Notes under the pieces: model-generated
What the model saw: only the letters and a program-made list of their open reading frames with translations
What the model was told of the DNA's origin: nothing
Databases searched by the model: none
Translations under genes and position numbers: made by a program
NCBI GenBank assembly: GCA_028281005.1
Contig: JANQKS010000030.1
Location: 28,051 to 92,050 of the forward strand
Length of the DNA stretch: 64,000 bases
Direction of reading: 5' to 3'
From: Pseudomonadales bacterium
Lineage (GTDB): Bacteria > Pseudomonadota > Gammaproteobacteria > Pseudomonadales > Azotimanducaceae
Part shown: positions 54,182 to 63,387 of the stretch, in pieces
Layout of the letters: every line of letters begins with the position of its first letter
How positions within the stretch are numbered: the stretch's first letter is position 1

Positions 54182-56140
54182 ATGGCGCTGTACGACAAAC
54201 TGTTTGAGCCGATCACGGTGGGTGGGGTCGAGATACCCAACCGTATCGTACGTTCGGCGCACGGTACGCACCTGATGGGAGAAGACTTGATCGCCTATCA
54301 CGAGGCTCGCGCCAAGGGCGGCGTGGGTATGTCCACCATTCAGGCCACCAGTGTGCACCCATCCGCACCCATCGGTATTCCGGTATGGGACGACAAGTGT
54401 ATGCCGTTCTTGGAAGAGATTGGTCAGCGCATGCATCAACACGGCATGAAGCTGTTGCATCAGTTGTATCACCCAGGCGCGGGATATGGGGAAGCCATGG
54501 GCGCGCCGGAACACTGGTCCGCCAGCGAAATCCCAAACCCAATGGCCGGGGTTATCCCGGTGGCGATCACCCAGGCGCAAATTGACGACCTGGTGCAACA
54601 CTTCGCGGACGCCGCGAGAAGGGTCCGCGATGCCGGCCTGGACGGCGTCGACATCCACGCCTCCAGCGGCTATCTGTTACACGAATTTCTTTCCCCGGCG
54701 CTCAACAAACGCACCGACGCATACGGCGGCAGCGCGCAGAACCGTATGCGCCTATTATTGGAAGTGATCACCGCGGTGCGCGAAGCAGTAGGCCCTGGTG
54801 ATTTTGCCGTGGGTGTGCGGTTACCGAATGAAGACTATGTCCCCGGCGGACTCACCGCGGAGATGAACCGGGACATTGCCTTGGCGATTGACCCACTGGT
54901 GGATTATGTCTCGCTACACATGGGGACTTACTGGCGCTTCCACAAATTAATCGCGCCTGCCGATGACCCCCTCGGCGTGGAAATGGCGCCCAACGCCACC
55001 ATTACGCCGGTACTAGACAGCCCCACCATCGTAGTGGGACGGATCATGACCATGGACCACGCCAATCACATTGTCTCCTCGGGCGAAGGCGACATGGTAT
55101 CCATGGTACGCGCGCTGATTGCCGACCCGGAGTTGGTCAACAAGGCCCGCCGCGGCGAAGAGCACCGCATACGCCCTTGTATCGGCTCCAACATGGGGTG
55201 CGTGGGGCGCCTGATGAGCGGCCAAGGGTTAAGTTGCGTGGTCAACGTCAGTGCCGCCATGGAAAGCAAAATGGCGCAGGAGCCTGACAACCCAACCGAC
55301 ACACCAAAGAAGATCCTGGTGGTCGGCGGCGGCCCCGCCGGTCTGGAATTTGCCCGCACCGCAGCCCTACGCGGCCACCATGTGCAATTGCATGAAGCCA
55401 TGCAGATGTTGGGCGGCCAGGTCAATATGGCGGCCAGCGCCCCCCACCGCGGCGACATTGGCGCCATCACCACCTGGTTAAGCGACGAACTCGAATACCT
55501 GCAGGTAGATGTGCGGCTGAACTCCCTGGTGGATACGGACCTGATCCGCGAGGCGACCCCGGATACAGTGGTAATCGCCACCGGCACCACGCCACGTAGC
55601 GACGGTTTCCAACTCACGGACCCGGGCAATCCCATCGCCGGTCATGATCTGCCCCATGTGCGTAATTCCTGGGACCTGTTTGGCTTTGGCGATGCGGTCG
55701 ATATACAAGGCCCTGCCCTGGTGTACGACGATACGGGCTCGTTTGAAGCCATCTCAGCCGCGGACGTGCTGGTCAAGGCGGGTGTACACGTGACCATGGT
55801 GTCGCGCTGCAAAGACATTGGCGACAACCTGCCTTACCCCGCGGTGACCGTAGGCGCGGCACGGGAACGTCTGCTGTCAGGCGATTTTGATTTTGTCGGC
55901 GGGCACTATTTGCGCGAGATTCGGCCAGACGAAGTTGAGATTGGTGTGATGTTTACCGAACGCCGGCGCGTAATTGCCGCCCGGACGGTGATCCTGGTCG
56001 GCTACAACGAGCCTAATCGCGGGCTGGCGGCGGATTTGGAAGACTCGGGTATCGAGGTGCATCAGATTGGCGATGTTCAAGGACGGAATAGCATTCTCAA
56101 CGCCATTCACTCGGGGGCAAGGTTGGGGCGCGCTATCTGA
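54182..56140 (+). CDS. OYE-type NADH:flavin oxidoreductase (2,4-dienoyl-CoA reductase class)
   Basis: The 652-residue enzyme has an N-terminal FMN TIM barrel (LFEPITVGGVEIPNRIVRSA, GVDIHASSGYLLHEFLSPAL, NKRTDAYGGS), an Fe-S linker and C-terminal FAD/NAD domains (ILVVGGGPAGLEFARTAALR). Normal members hold a 4Fe-4S cluster with four Cys (C-x2-C-x3-C-x11-C). Here the region reads PCIGSNMGC ... LSCVVN: Cys333, Ser336, Cys340, Cys352, so the second ligand is Ser. The substrate is probably an alpha,beta-unsaturated carbonyl or enoyl-CoA. The ribosome-binding site AGGAGGGG precedes the ATG. Confidence 0.92.
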   Translation: MALYDKLFEPITVGGVEIPNRIVRSAHGTHLMGEDLIAYHEARAKGGVGMSTIQATSVHPSAPIGIPVWDDKCMPFLEEIGQRMHQHGMKLLHQLYHPGAGYGEAMGAPEHWSASEIPNPMAGVIPVAITQAQIDDLVQHFADAARRVRDAGLDGVDIHASSGYLLHEFLSPALNKRTDAYGGSAQNRMRLLLEVITAVREAVGPGDFAVGVRLPNEDYVPGGLTAEMNRDIALAIDPLVDYVSLHMGTYWRFHKLIAPADDPLGVEMAPNATITPVLDSPTIVVGRIMTMDHANHIVSSGEGDMVSMVRALIADPELVNKARRGEEHRIRPCIGSNMGCVGRLMSGQGLSCVVNVSAAMESKMAQEPDNPTDTPKKILVVGGGPAGLEFARTAALRGHHVQLHEAMQMLGGQVNMAASAPHRGDIGAITTWLSDELEYLQVDVRLNSLVDTDLIREATPDTVVIATGTTPRSDGFQLTDPGNPIAGHDLPHVRNSWDLFGFGDAVDIQGPALVYDDTGSFEAISAADVLVKAGVHVTMVSRCKDIGDNLPYPAVTVGAARERLLSGDFDFVGGHYLREIRPDEVEIGVMFTERRRVIAARTVILVGYNEPNRGLAADLEDSGIEVHQIGDVQGRNSILNAIHSGARLGRAI

Positions 56141-56156
56141 GTTCTGTTAGCGCAGG

Positions 56157-56298
56157 GCCTTGAGGGGTAAAGCTGTTCGCAACGATCAGACCCAAGCCGA
56201 CGACCCAAAAAAGACCACGCGCAGCGGGGGCTTGTTTTGGTGAGGAGGGCACCCCGGAGGGGCGCCGGGTCGTTGCGAACAGCTTTACCCCTTAAGGC
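56157..56298. repeat. 142-bp inverted-repeat element between convergent genes
   Basis: The arms 56157-56185 and 56270-56298 match at 28 of 29 positions as an inverted repeat (core AGGGGTAAAGCTGTTCGCAA, extended by ACGA). The 84-bp interior holds a smaller hairpin (GGCACCCC-GGA-GGGGCGCC, 56248-56266). No coding sequence, target-site duplication or U-run is clear. It sits between the 3' ends of the OYE gene and a CoA-transferase gene. It may be a miniature inverted-repeat element or a bidirectional transcription barrier. Confidence 0.85.
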
Positions 56299-56337
56299 AC
56301 GGGTAACTGGCAAAACTCCGTACTTCCCCACACTCGA

Positions 56338-57534
56338 TTAAACGACCCCGTTGTCACGCAGGCGTTTCAGTTCAGCGTCATCCACACCCGCAAATTCAGC
56401 GAGGATATCAGCAGTGGCCGCACCGAGCTTAGGCGGGTCGGTGAGTGCCGGCGGATCGATATCACGATAACGTAACGGCGTATGGATTTGCGCGATCTCA
56501 CCCAAGGTCGGGTGTGGGCGTTTTTCAATGGTGCCGCGGGCGGCCAGATGCGGGTCGTTGACCACATCATTGAGATCGTTCACCGGCGCGCAGATAACGC
56601 CGTGGTGTTGCATGATCTCGGTGATTTCTGCGCGCGTGCGTTCGCTGGTCCAGCTGTTTACCAATGCGTCGGTGGCATCCATGTTCGCCGCGCGGTCTGC
56701 CATGGTGGCGAAACGCGGATCTTCTGCAGCGGATGGATTACCCATGGCTTCACTAAGTTTGCGCCAGTGGCCTTCACGGATGCAGATGATGGCGACGTGG
56801 CCATCAGCCGCTGAGTAGACGTTGTAAGGCGCCAAAGCTCTGCCGGGATGACGGTTACCGCCGCGTTGTGGTTGCTGCTGATCCGCCACGTAATACGAGC
56901 CTAATGCGGTAGCCAGCGTCGGCAGCACACAATCCTGCATGGAGATGTCCACGGTGGCGCCTTCACCGGATTGTGCGCGGGCAAACAACGCGCTGACAAT
57001 TCCGGCGTAAAGGTGGGTACCGGCGATAAAGTCCGCAAAGGCAGCGGCGGTTTTCAGCGGCGGGCCGCCTTCCTCGCCGGTGATGCTCATGACGCCGGCC
57101 ATGGCTTGTAACGTGATGTCCATGCCTAGGTAGTCGCGGTAGGGGCCTGGCGCATTGCCGTAGCCGGTACTGGAGGCGTAGATTAAACGCGGGTTTTCCG
57201 CACGTAACGCCTCCGCGCCAATGCCGTATTTATCCATGGTGCCGGGGGCAAAGTTTTCAAACACCACATCCACATCACGCACCATACGTTTCAACAGCGC
57301 CTGGCCATCAGCGGACTTGATGTTGAGCGTGATGCTTTGTTTGTTGGTGTTGAGAAAACTGAACGGAAAAGTTGAAGAGGCTTTTTCTCCGCGCGCGCGT
57401 AACGTCTCGCCGATGAGAGATTCTACTTTGATGACCCGTGCGCCAGCCTGCGCCAACAGGAATCCGCAATACGGGCCGTTATACACCTGGCCGAAGTCCA
57501 GCACGGTGACACCCGCCAATGGTTGTGTCTGCAT
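56338..57534 (-). CDS. CaiB/BaiF family CoA-transferase (second copy)
   Basis: The 398-residue type III CoA-transferase has PLAGVTVLDFGQVYNGPYCG, LLAQAGARVIKVESLIGETL and the catalytic Asp in YLGMDITLQAMAGVMSITG. VICAPVNDLNDVVNDPHLAA marks the C-terminal part. It is distinct from the copy at 48657-49883. It is divergent from an SDR gene with only 55 bp between starts, so the two are probably co-regulated. Confidence 0.9.
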   Translation of the reverse strand: MQTQPLAGVTVLDFGQVYNGPYCGFLLAQAGARVIKVESLIGETLRARGEKASSTFPFSFLNTNKQSITLNIKSADGQALLKRMVRDVDVVFENFAPGTMDKYGIGAEALRAENPRLIYASSTGYGNAPGPYRDYLGMDITLQAMAGVMSITGEEGGPPLKTAAAFADFIAGTHLYAGIVSALFARAQSGEGATVDISMQDCVLPTLATALGSYYVADQQQPQRGGNRHPGRALAPYNVYSAADGHVAIICIREGHWRKLSEAMGNPSAAEDPRFATMADRAANMDATDALVNSWTSERTRAEITEIMQHHGVICAPVNDLNDVVNDPHLAARGTIEKRPHPTLGEIAQIHTPLRYRDIDPPALTDPPKLGAATADILAEFAGVDDAELKRLRDNGVV

Positions 57535-57589
57535 GTTTTTGACGTCATGTTCTATGATTCAAAGACCAATGTAGCACAAGAGAATCAGC

Positions 57590-58384
57590 ATGCAGCAGGC
57601 AGCAGACTGGATCGACCTCACCGGCAAGGTGGCCCACGTCACCGGCGGCGCCAAAGGCATCGGCCGGGGGATTTCCCGCGCGTTGGCCATGGCCGGCGCC
57701 AAGGTGATGGTAAGCGACGTCAATCTCGACGGTGCCAAAGCCACCGCAGAGGACATCGACGGGGCGGCGATGTTTTTGGATGTGAGCGACCGAGTCGCGG
57801 TTGATGAAGCCATGGCGCATACTTTATCCACCTTAGGAAGGCTCGACATCTTGGTGAACAACGCCGGGGTCTATCAGGAGTTTGGCGGGCCAGTGCGCGA
57901 CATCACCGATGACATGTGGCGCACGTTATGGTCTGTGAACGTCGATGGGGTGTTCTACTGCTGTCGCGCCGCCGCAGATGTGATGATTAAACAAGGTAAC
58001 GGCGGGCGCATCATCAACGTCTCTTCAACCCAGGCGGTCACACCGGGCGTGGGGGTGACTTACGACGGCTCCAAAGCCGCTGTTGCACAGATGACCAAAG
58101 CTCTGGCCCTGGAACTTGCCGCATACAACATCAACGTTAACGCACTCGCTCCGGGACCCACCTGGGTCAACGAAGGTGCCCCACCCGCCACCAACGGAGC
58201 GCCGCCACCCCCCACGGGTAACCCGCTTGGGGATACAGTAGCCGACCGCATTGCCCGCTTACCCAAGGGCCACTGGGGTGACCCGATGGAGCAAGGCAAA
58301 GCGGTTGTGTTTCTAGCTTCTTCGATGAGTGATTTTGTTACCGGCATATATCTGCCGGTAGACGGAGGCTGGCTGACACTCTAG
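57590..58384 (+). CDS. Short-chain dehydrogenase/reductase (second copy)
   Basis: The 264-residue SDR has the cofactor motif VTGGAKGIGRGISRAL, an Asp after strand 2 (MVSDVNL) consistent with NAD, the NNAG motif LDILVNNAGVYQ and the catalytic YDGSK. A Gly/Pro-rich insertion (ATNGAPPPPTGNPLG) in the substrate loop is unusual. It ends with the normal YLPVDGGWLTL. It is paired divergently with the second CoA-transferase. Confidence 0.9.
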   Translation: MQQAADWIDLTGKVAHVTGGAKGIGRGISRALAMAGAKVMVSDVNLDGAKATAEDIDGAAMFLDVSDRVAVDEAMAHTLSTLGRLDILVNNAGVYQEFGGPVRDITDDMWRTLWSVNVDGVFYCCRAAADVMIKQGNGGRIINVSSTQAVTPGVGVTYDGSKAAVAQMTKALALELAAYNINVNALAPGPTWVNEGAPPATNGAPPPPTGNPLGDTVADRIARLPKGHWGDPMEQGKAVVFLASSMSDFVTGIYLPVDGGWLTL

Positions 58385-58404
58385 CCAGCCGACCGCGTAA
58401 AGGC

Positions 58405-58893
58405 TTACGCCGCTTCTTCGGCTACAACACCTTTCTGGTAGGTGGTATAGACGTAGATAGGAAGGTCTAACTCACCGAGTTGGTTGTCGATCAAGGTTCG
58501 TACTTCATCCCAGTCCAAGCCGCCTACTCCGGTGGCCAAACGCGGCAACGCGAGTGAGGCAAAACCCTCTTCTTCTACCAAATGTTTTAAGTTACGCAAA
58601 GCAACATTAACATTGTGTGAGGTGGCTTTGCCCGGCTTCGCGTCCTTGGAGGGCGCAGGCTCCTGAGTCATCAGGTTCACCACGCGCTTGCCGTCCGCCC
58701 CAGCCCACGCCCACAACTCGCCGGGTTTGGGGTGAGAGACATGGCAATAGTGACGGAAGTCTTTGGCCATAGCCGGATAGTTTTCCCGCAAAGACAAAGC
58801 GAGACCCTGGTTAAAGTGATCATCCGGGGCCACACCGTGGGCTATCACTTGTGCACTGGTAAGCAATATGTCACCGCTAACTTCCTTGATCAC
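58405..58893 (-). CDS. Macrodomain (ADP-ribose-binding) protein
   Basis: The 162-residue protein is a single macrodomain: VSGDILLTSAQVIAHGVAPD, then FNQGLALSLRENYPA, VVNLMTQEP and ASLALPRLATGVGGLDWDEV. The pattern is nearest to TARG1/DarG-like macrodomains that remove ADP-ribose from proteins or nucleic acids. No ADP-ribosyltransferase toxin gene is adjacent, so an antitoxin role is unsupported. It starts with GTG (58891-58893) with GAGG six bases upstream. Confidence 0.82.
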   Translation of the reverse strand: MIKEVSGDILLTSAQVIAHGVAPDDHFNQGLALSLRENYPAMAKDFRHYCHVSHPKPGELWAWAGADGKRVVNLMTQEPAPSKDAKPGKATSHNVNVALRNLKHLVEEEGFASLALPRLATGVGGLDWDEVRTLIDNQLGELDLPIYVYTTYQKGVVAEEAA

Positions 58894-58985
58894 TACAACC
58901 TCAAAACTATGAATTAGAGGCCGTTATGGTGTGCCAACCACAGCACGCCGCCCATACGTAATACCCGAGGCAGACGGCTTAACCG

Positions 58986-60242
58986 TTAATAACCCAAGCG
59001 GCGCAGCGGCCTTAAAGTGAGCCCAATCAGCGCTACCACAACCGCGGTGCCTCCACCCAACACCAGCATGAACAAGAGATCCCACGCGGCTAAGGCGCCG
59101 GCAATGGCGCTGGAAACCGGGAACAAACCTTGCCCGACAAACATCACCACACTCATGGCCCGCCCCATACGCTCCGCCGGTACATGGCGTTGAACCCACG
59201 TGGTGACAGCCACAATGACATAGCCATCCAAGATGCCGCCCACCAAGACAAGCGCAGAGATCAACACCAGATCATGCACCGTAGACATAAACAGCAGAAT
59301 CCCGCCAAACATGACAAAGTCGATGAGCAGCAGCTTACCCAGCCAGTGATCACCCGCCGGTTTCACCGACCCCGCAAGCACCGCGCCGATGATGGAGCCT
59401 ACCCCCATCGCGGATAAGATGGTGCCAAATGCCGCGGCACCCTCATCTAAATGAGTGTTCGCCAACGCCGGCACGCCCACCATAAAGGGGCCGCGGAACA
59501 CGAGGGAAAAAGCGGCCATCATCAACATAAACATACGCAGCGGAACATCGCGCCAAGCCCATTGCAGCCCCTCGATCACACTGCTGACAATGGAAACTTG
59601 AGGCGGCTGCTCCGGCGTGAAGCGTTCACGCACCAATAACAGCAACGAAATTCCAACCACAAAGGTGAGTGCGTCGATAGCAAATACCGTGGCAAGAGCG
59701 ACGCGATCACTTAACCGTTCAGCATCCCCACCGTCGGTGCCAAGCAGGGCCAGCAACAAGCCACCTGCCATCGGTCCGGCCACCAAGGTGATCTGCATGG
59801 TGCCTTGCAGGATGCTGTTGCCCGCTGCCAACTGCTCCGGCGCCAACAGACGCGGCGGCATTGCGCTGGCGGCGGGAAACAAAAACGCATCCGCGAGACC
59901 AAAACAAAAAGCGATGGCGGCTATCATGCTAAACGTGACGACGTCAAAGTAGGTGAGCGCCGCCAACAAAAAAATCAATACGAAACGAAAGAAGTTGGAC
60001 GCCAGCATTACCGCCCGTGGCGACCAGCGATCACTAAAGGCACCGCCGAACAGCATAAACACCGCTCTCGGTACCGCCGCAATGGCGATCACCGTCCCCA
60101 TCGCCAAAGCATCGTTGGTGAGCTTTAACACCAGCCACGGCAGCGCCACGAAAGTAATGTGGTCGCCAAACAGAGAGACCGCGCTCGCCAACCAAAAACG
60201 GCGAAACGAGGGTATCCGCAGCGGCTGCAGGATGGAGATCAT
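58986..60242 (-). CDS. Major facilitator superfamily transporter (EntS-like)
   Basis: The 418-residue protein has about 12 spans, starting FRRFWLASAVSLFGDHITFV, with the MFS loop GGAFSDRWSPRAVMLASNFF and a second-half repeat around VPAERMGRAMSVVMFVGQGL. It belongs to the MFS_3 group of efflux-type carriers. Its ATG overlaps the end of the upstream alpha/beta hydrolase gene by 4 bases. The substrate is unknown. Confidence 0.86.
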   Translation of the reverse strand: MISILQPLRIPSFRRFWLASAVSLFGDHITFVALPWLVLKLTNDALAMGTVIAIAAVPRAVFMLFGGAFSDRWSPRAVMLASNFFRFVLIFLLAALTYFDVVTFSMIAAIAFCFGLADAFLFPAASAMPPRLLAPEQLAAGNSILQGTMQITLVAGPMAGGLLLALLGTDGGDAERLSDRVALATVFAIDALTFVVGISLLLLVRERFTPEQPPQVSIVSSVIEGLQWAWRDVPLRMFMLMMAAFSLVFRGPFMVGVPALANTHLDEGAAAFGTILSAMGVGSIIGAVLAGSVKPAGDHWLGKLLLIDFVMFGGILLFMSTVHDLVLISALVLVGGILDGYVIVAVTTWVQRHVPAERMGRAMSVVMFVGQGLFPVSSAIAGALAAWDLLFMLVLGGGTAVVVALIGLTLRPLRRLGY

Positions 60243-61138
60243 GGTGCGGCGGGGTGCACCTCTTCGGCAATCAATTGGCTGATGATAGCAATCACCTCAT
60301 CGGGGCGCTGCATGGGAATAAAGTGGGTGCAATCAGGCCAGTGAAAGTCTTTACCCTGTCTAAACACGTTTGCTAGACCCGGCCACGTGGGTGAGGAGGA
60401 GAAATCTTGCACATTACCCTGCTCCGGCAGTTTGGCGCGCACAATGGTGACGGGAATATCCAGGCTACGTGCGCTGTCATAGACGGCCGCGTTGGAGCGC
60501 GCCGCCATATAGACGTGCGCTTCTACTTCCGGCCGGCAGGCCAAACGAAAGTCGCCGCCTTCGACCGCCTCCAAGCCATGGCGACAATAATCTTCGAAGA
60601 TGCGTGGTAGAAACAGCGGAAAGGAGCTTTTGGGTGACAACACCTCCACCATCTCTTCCACAGACGCAAAGCGATCGCGCCGTTTCGCCGCGGGATGTAA
60701 CGCATCCCCAAACATCGCCGCATAGTCCGGCCCATAGGCGGTTTCTTCCGCCACCGTTGGATCCAGTAGCAACAAACGCGCAAACCTGCCGCTCATAGCC
60801 GCGCCATCAATCATGCCGTGCGCACCCATGGAGTGCCCGATGCCAATCAGGCCGTGCAAATCTAACGCGTCAACAAAGGCCGCCTGATCTTCTCCAAAGG
60901 TGCGCCAGTTGGTCACCGAAAGTTTTTCGCTGCGCCCATGACCGCGTTGCTCCAAGGCAATGATGTGGTGTTCGGGGAAGGCTTCGGCGTGGTAGTCCCA
61001 CACCCGGCCATGGAAACCCGTGGCATGCACAAACAACAGCGTTGGCAGGTCTTCACGGCGTGCGCCGCGTTCAAAATAAGCCAACTCCGCGCCGTTTACG
61101 CGAATCTTGTGCAACTCCGGTTGCCGCTCGATTGACAT
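60239..61138 (-). CDS. Alpha/beta hydrolase
   Basis: The 299-residue enzyme has LLFVHATGFHGRVWDYHAEA, IALEQRGHGRSEKL, the nucleophile elbow GIGHSMGAHG and the late His in HWPDCTHFIPMQRPDEVIAI. The fold is of epoxide-hydrolase/ester-hydrolase type. The ATG at 61136-61138 is preferred over an upstream in-frame start at 61171. It overlaps the MFS gene by 4 bases and is divergent from the Rieske gene. Confidence 0.86.
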   Translation of the reverse strand: MSIERQPELHKIRVNGAELAYFERGARREDLPTLLFVHATGFHGRVWDYHAEAFPEHHIIALEQRGHGRSEKLSVTNWRTFGEDQAAFVDALDLHGLIGIGHSMGAHGMIDGAAMSGRFARLLLLDPTVAEETAYGPDYAAMFGDALHPAAKRRDRFASVEEMVEVLSPKSSFPLFLPRIFEDYCRHGLEAVEGGDFRLACRPEVEAHVYMAARSNAAVYDSARSLDIPVTIVRAKLPEQGNVQDFSSSPTWPGLANVFRQGKDFHWPDCTHFIPMQRPDEVIAIISQLIAEEVHPAAP

Positions 61139-61286
61139 CCCCGTTCGTCCCTTGTAGCGCAAACCCGGCATTGTATGCGAAGCGTGTGGTCAAGTGTGGC
61201 CAGGCAAGACACCGAAAATAGTCTGTTGGGCGCCTACTTTTGCGCCGTATACTTAGAGCTATGGCAAGAAACAACAAACACGGCTG

Positions 61287-62444
61287 ATGAGAGCAGCGGA
61301 ACGCCAGCGATTGGCCATGGAGATCAACTCATTACTGTCAAGCAATACAATCCCCATGTGTAGCCACACCATGGAAAACCCGGTTGCCAACTACGCCGAT
61401 CCCCACCACACACAACGCGAACTTGACACTGTGTTTGCCTCATTTCCTCGTGTATTGGGGCCTGCGGCATTGATACCGGAGCCTGGCGATTACTTCAGCG
61501 ATGATATGAACGGTGCCCCTCTGGTGCTCAGCCGCGATCTGCAAGGGGTAGTGCACGGTTTTTACAACGTATGTGTACACCGCGGTGCACGGGTGGTGAC
61601 TGAGGCACGCGGTAATCGGCGTTTACATACCTGCCCCTTTCATGGCTGGGCGTATGATCCCACCGGAAGCTTGCGGGCCGTCCCCACCGCCGACGCCTTC
61701 CCAGACTTGGACCTGAGCCGCCAGCAACTCAAACCTATCGAAGTCGCGGAACGGCACGGTTTGATTTGGTGGCTGCCAGATGGCTGGGATGAAGCACAGT
61801 TAACCAATAGCTTGGGGGCGCTCGATGATGAATTGGCGGCGTATTCGCTTGAACACCTCACCTTATTCCGCACCGAAATTCTCGAGCAACCGATAAACTG
61901 GAAGTTTGTGATGGATGGGTTTTTAGAGACTTATCACTTTAAGTTTTTGCACCGAGACACCATCGGTCCCTTTGTGCGTTCGAACTTTGGTCTGACGGAC
62001 ACATTTCAAACCCATACCCGCATGGTGGTGCTGCGCGCCAGCTACGATGAACACGTTCTGCACGCCGAACCACCCCAGGATCTGCTCTCTCACGCCGCGG
62101 TGATGTATCAGCTGTTCCCAAATACAGTGTTGGTTTGGCAAGGTCCGCAGATTGAAGTTTGGACAGCCTATCCACACGCCGCCAGCCCTAACCAATGTGA
62201 TGTGCGGGTTTCGGTGTTGATTCCCGACCCGAACGACGAGCAACAGCAACGGGTCGATTGGGAACGCAATTGGCAGGTGTTGATGGATACCGTGCTAAAC
62301 GAAGATTTTGCCGTCTCCCGCCAGGCTCAGGCTGGCATGACCAGTGGTGCGTTGACGCATTTTGTGTATGGCCGTAATGAGCCCGCGCTGCAAGCCTTTC
62401 ACCGCAACCTTGCACAACATGTACTTCTATCGCGCCACTACTAA
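61287..62444 (+). CDS. Rieske non-haem iron oxygenase, alpha subunit
   Basis: The product is up to 385 residues. The Rieske 2Fe-2S motif is Cys96-x-His98 and Cys116-x2-His119 (VCVHRG ... TCPFHGWAYD). The mononuclear iron site has DGFLETYHFKFLH. Such enzymes use O2 and electrons from a separate reductase to hydroxylate or demethylate aromatic and other ring substrates; no ferredoxin or reductase gene is close by. Several in-frame ATGs (61287, 61317, 61356, 61371) make the start uncertain; the Rieske-family core begins about residue 40. Confidence 0.87.
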   Translation: MRAAERQRLAMEINSLLSSNTIPMCSHTMENPVANYADPHHTQRELDTVFASFPRVLGPAALIPEPGDYFSDDMNGAPLVLSRDLQGVVHGFYNVCVHRGARVVTEARGNRRLHTCPFHGWAYDPTGSLRAVPTADAFPDLDLSRQQLKPIEVAERHGLIWWLPDGWDEAQLTNSLGALDDELAAYSLEHLTLFRTEILEQPINWKFVMDGFLETYHFKFLHRDTIGPFVRSNFGLTDTFQTHTRMVVLRASYDEHVLHAEPPQDLLSHAAVMYQLFPNTVLVWQGPQIEVWTAYPHAASPNQCDVRVSVLIPDPNDEQQQRVDWERNWQVLMDTVLNEDFAVSRQAQAGMTSGALTHFVYGRNEPALQAFHRNLAQHVLLSRHY

Positions 62445-62456
62445 CAAACCACTTCG

Positions 62457-62663
62457 TTACTCAAAACCGACATCGTCTTCGCGGCGCACCACAACGCTAA
62501 AGTTAACATCCGCCATCATCACGATGGGGCGACAGCACACCTGACAGTCTTCTATGTATTCTTGCCCCACTTCGGAGGGATCAACCAGTACGGTGAGGGC
62601 CTCTCCACAGTAGGGGCAGGAGATTTGGGTTTCTAAGAGATCCGACACGGCGTCATTACCCAT
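62457..62663 (-). CDS. Small CPXCG-motif cysteine-rich protein
   Basis: The 68-residue protein has ISCPYCGEALTVLVDPSE and QEYIEDCQVCCRPIVM, giving a zinc ribbon with Cys-x2-Cys pairs. It matches the widespread CPXCG-motif family of unknown function, usually a single small gene. It lies 6 bases behind the cupin gene on the same strand. Confidence 0.88.
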   Translation of the reverse strand: MGNDAVSDLLETQISCPYCGEALTVLVDPSEVGQEYIEDCQVCCRPIVMMADVNFSVVVRREDDVGFE

Positions 62664-62668
62664 TTGCG

Positions 62669-63112
62669 TCAGGCATCTGGCACGTATTCATTGTAGCGAT
62701 ACCAACGCTGCCCTTGTGAAGACTTCACCAAGGCAAGGGAACTGTCGGGGTAAATCACCACATCGTCTTGTTTGCGCTCGCCGAACACTAAATACGTCAA
62801 GGTTTCGGTAGAGGTGTTTTCGATGTGATGCGCCAACTCTTCACCCGCCTTGAACCAAACATGGTCACCTTTGGTGAGCGCAATGGATTCATCACCTAAG
62901 TGCAAAGTCCCCTGCCCTTCAAGCACAAGCACATGTTCCTCCTCTGCCGTGTGATAGTGGTGATAGCTGGAATTGCTCCCCGGCGGCAGTGCCTCGACGC
63001 GCACGCCCAGGTGCTCTCCGCTGAGATCTAAACAGTGCCAATCAGCCTCGCCGCGTGCCGATTGCCTAACTTCGAGAGTTGCCTTATGGATATTGTTGGG
63101 GCATCTAGGCAT
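62669..63112 (-). CDS. Cupin-domain protein
   Basis: The 147-residue protein has the two cupin motifs: YHHYHTAEEEHVLVLEGQGT with two His and a Glu as metal ligands, and GDHVWFKAGEELAHHIENTS with the last His. A short N-terminal extension and an aromatic tail (QGQRWYRYNEYVPD) are present. The role is unknown; sugar- or metabolite-binding and dioxygenase functions occur in the fold. The ATG at 63110-63112 was chosen over the preceding TTG. Confidence 0.82.
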   Translation of the reverse strand: MPRCPNNIHKATLEVRQSARGEADWHCLDLSGEHLGVRVEALPPGSNSSYHHYHTAEEEHVLVLEGQGTLHLGDESIALTKGDHVWFKAGEELAHHIENTSTETLTYLVFGERKQDDVVIYPDSSLALVKSSQGQRWYRYNEYVPDA

Positions 63113-63118
63113 CAATAT

Positions 63119-63325
63119 TCACCGCTGGGAATCAGCGTGCCTTGAACCACGAAGTTCATGATCCAAGCCGCTGGCTAAATCGATCTGATGGCGATCTATT
63201 TCTTGCCAAAATTCCGAATAAGTATTTGTGGCCGCCCATTCTCCGCTCGAATCCACCATTTCCCAAGACATCGAACCCAATCTCCACCCAAAACACCAGG
63301 TAGAGGCTACATGAATAGCCACCAA
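63119..63325 (-). CDS. Possible small protein of unknown function
   Basis: This 68-codon frame ends 6 bases before the cupin start on the same strand. It reads WEMVDSSGEWAATNTYSEFW and DRHQIDLASGLDHELRGSRH. No family is recognised. It may be a real small gene or chance. No good ribosome-binding site was found. Confidence 0.2.
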   Translation of the reverse strand: MVAIHVASTWCFGWRLGSMSWEMVDSSGEWAATNTYSEFWQEIDRHQIDLASGLDHELRGSRHADSQR

Positions 63326-63387
63326 GGAAAAATGGGGCTGTTCAGGTAAGGTAGGCGAGATCTCAGCATTTATACTAAAGCGCGCGC

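Noticed and set aside
58405..58893. Macrodomain gene as a DarT-DarG toxin-antitoxin system
   Set aside because: No ADP-ribosyltransferase-like gene lies on either side; the neighbours are an SDR and an MFS transporter.
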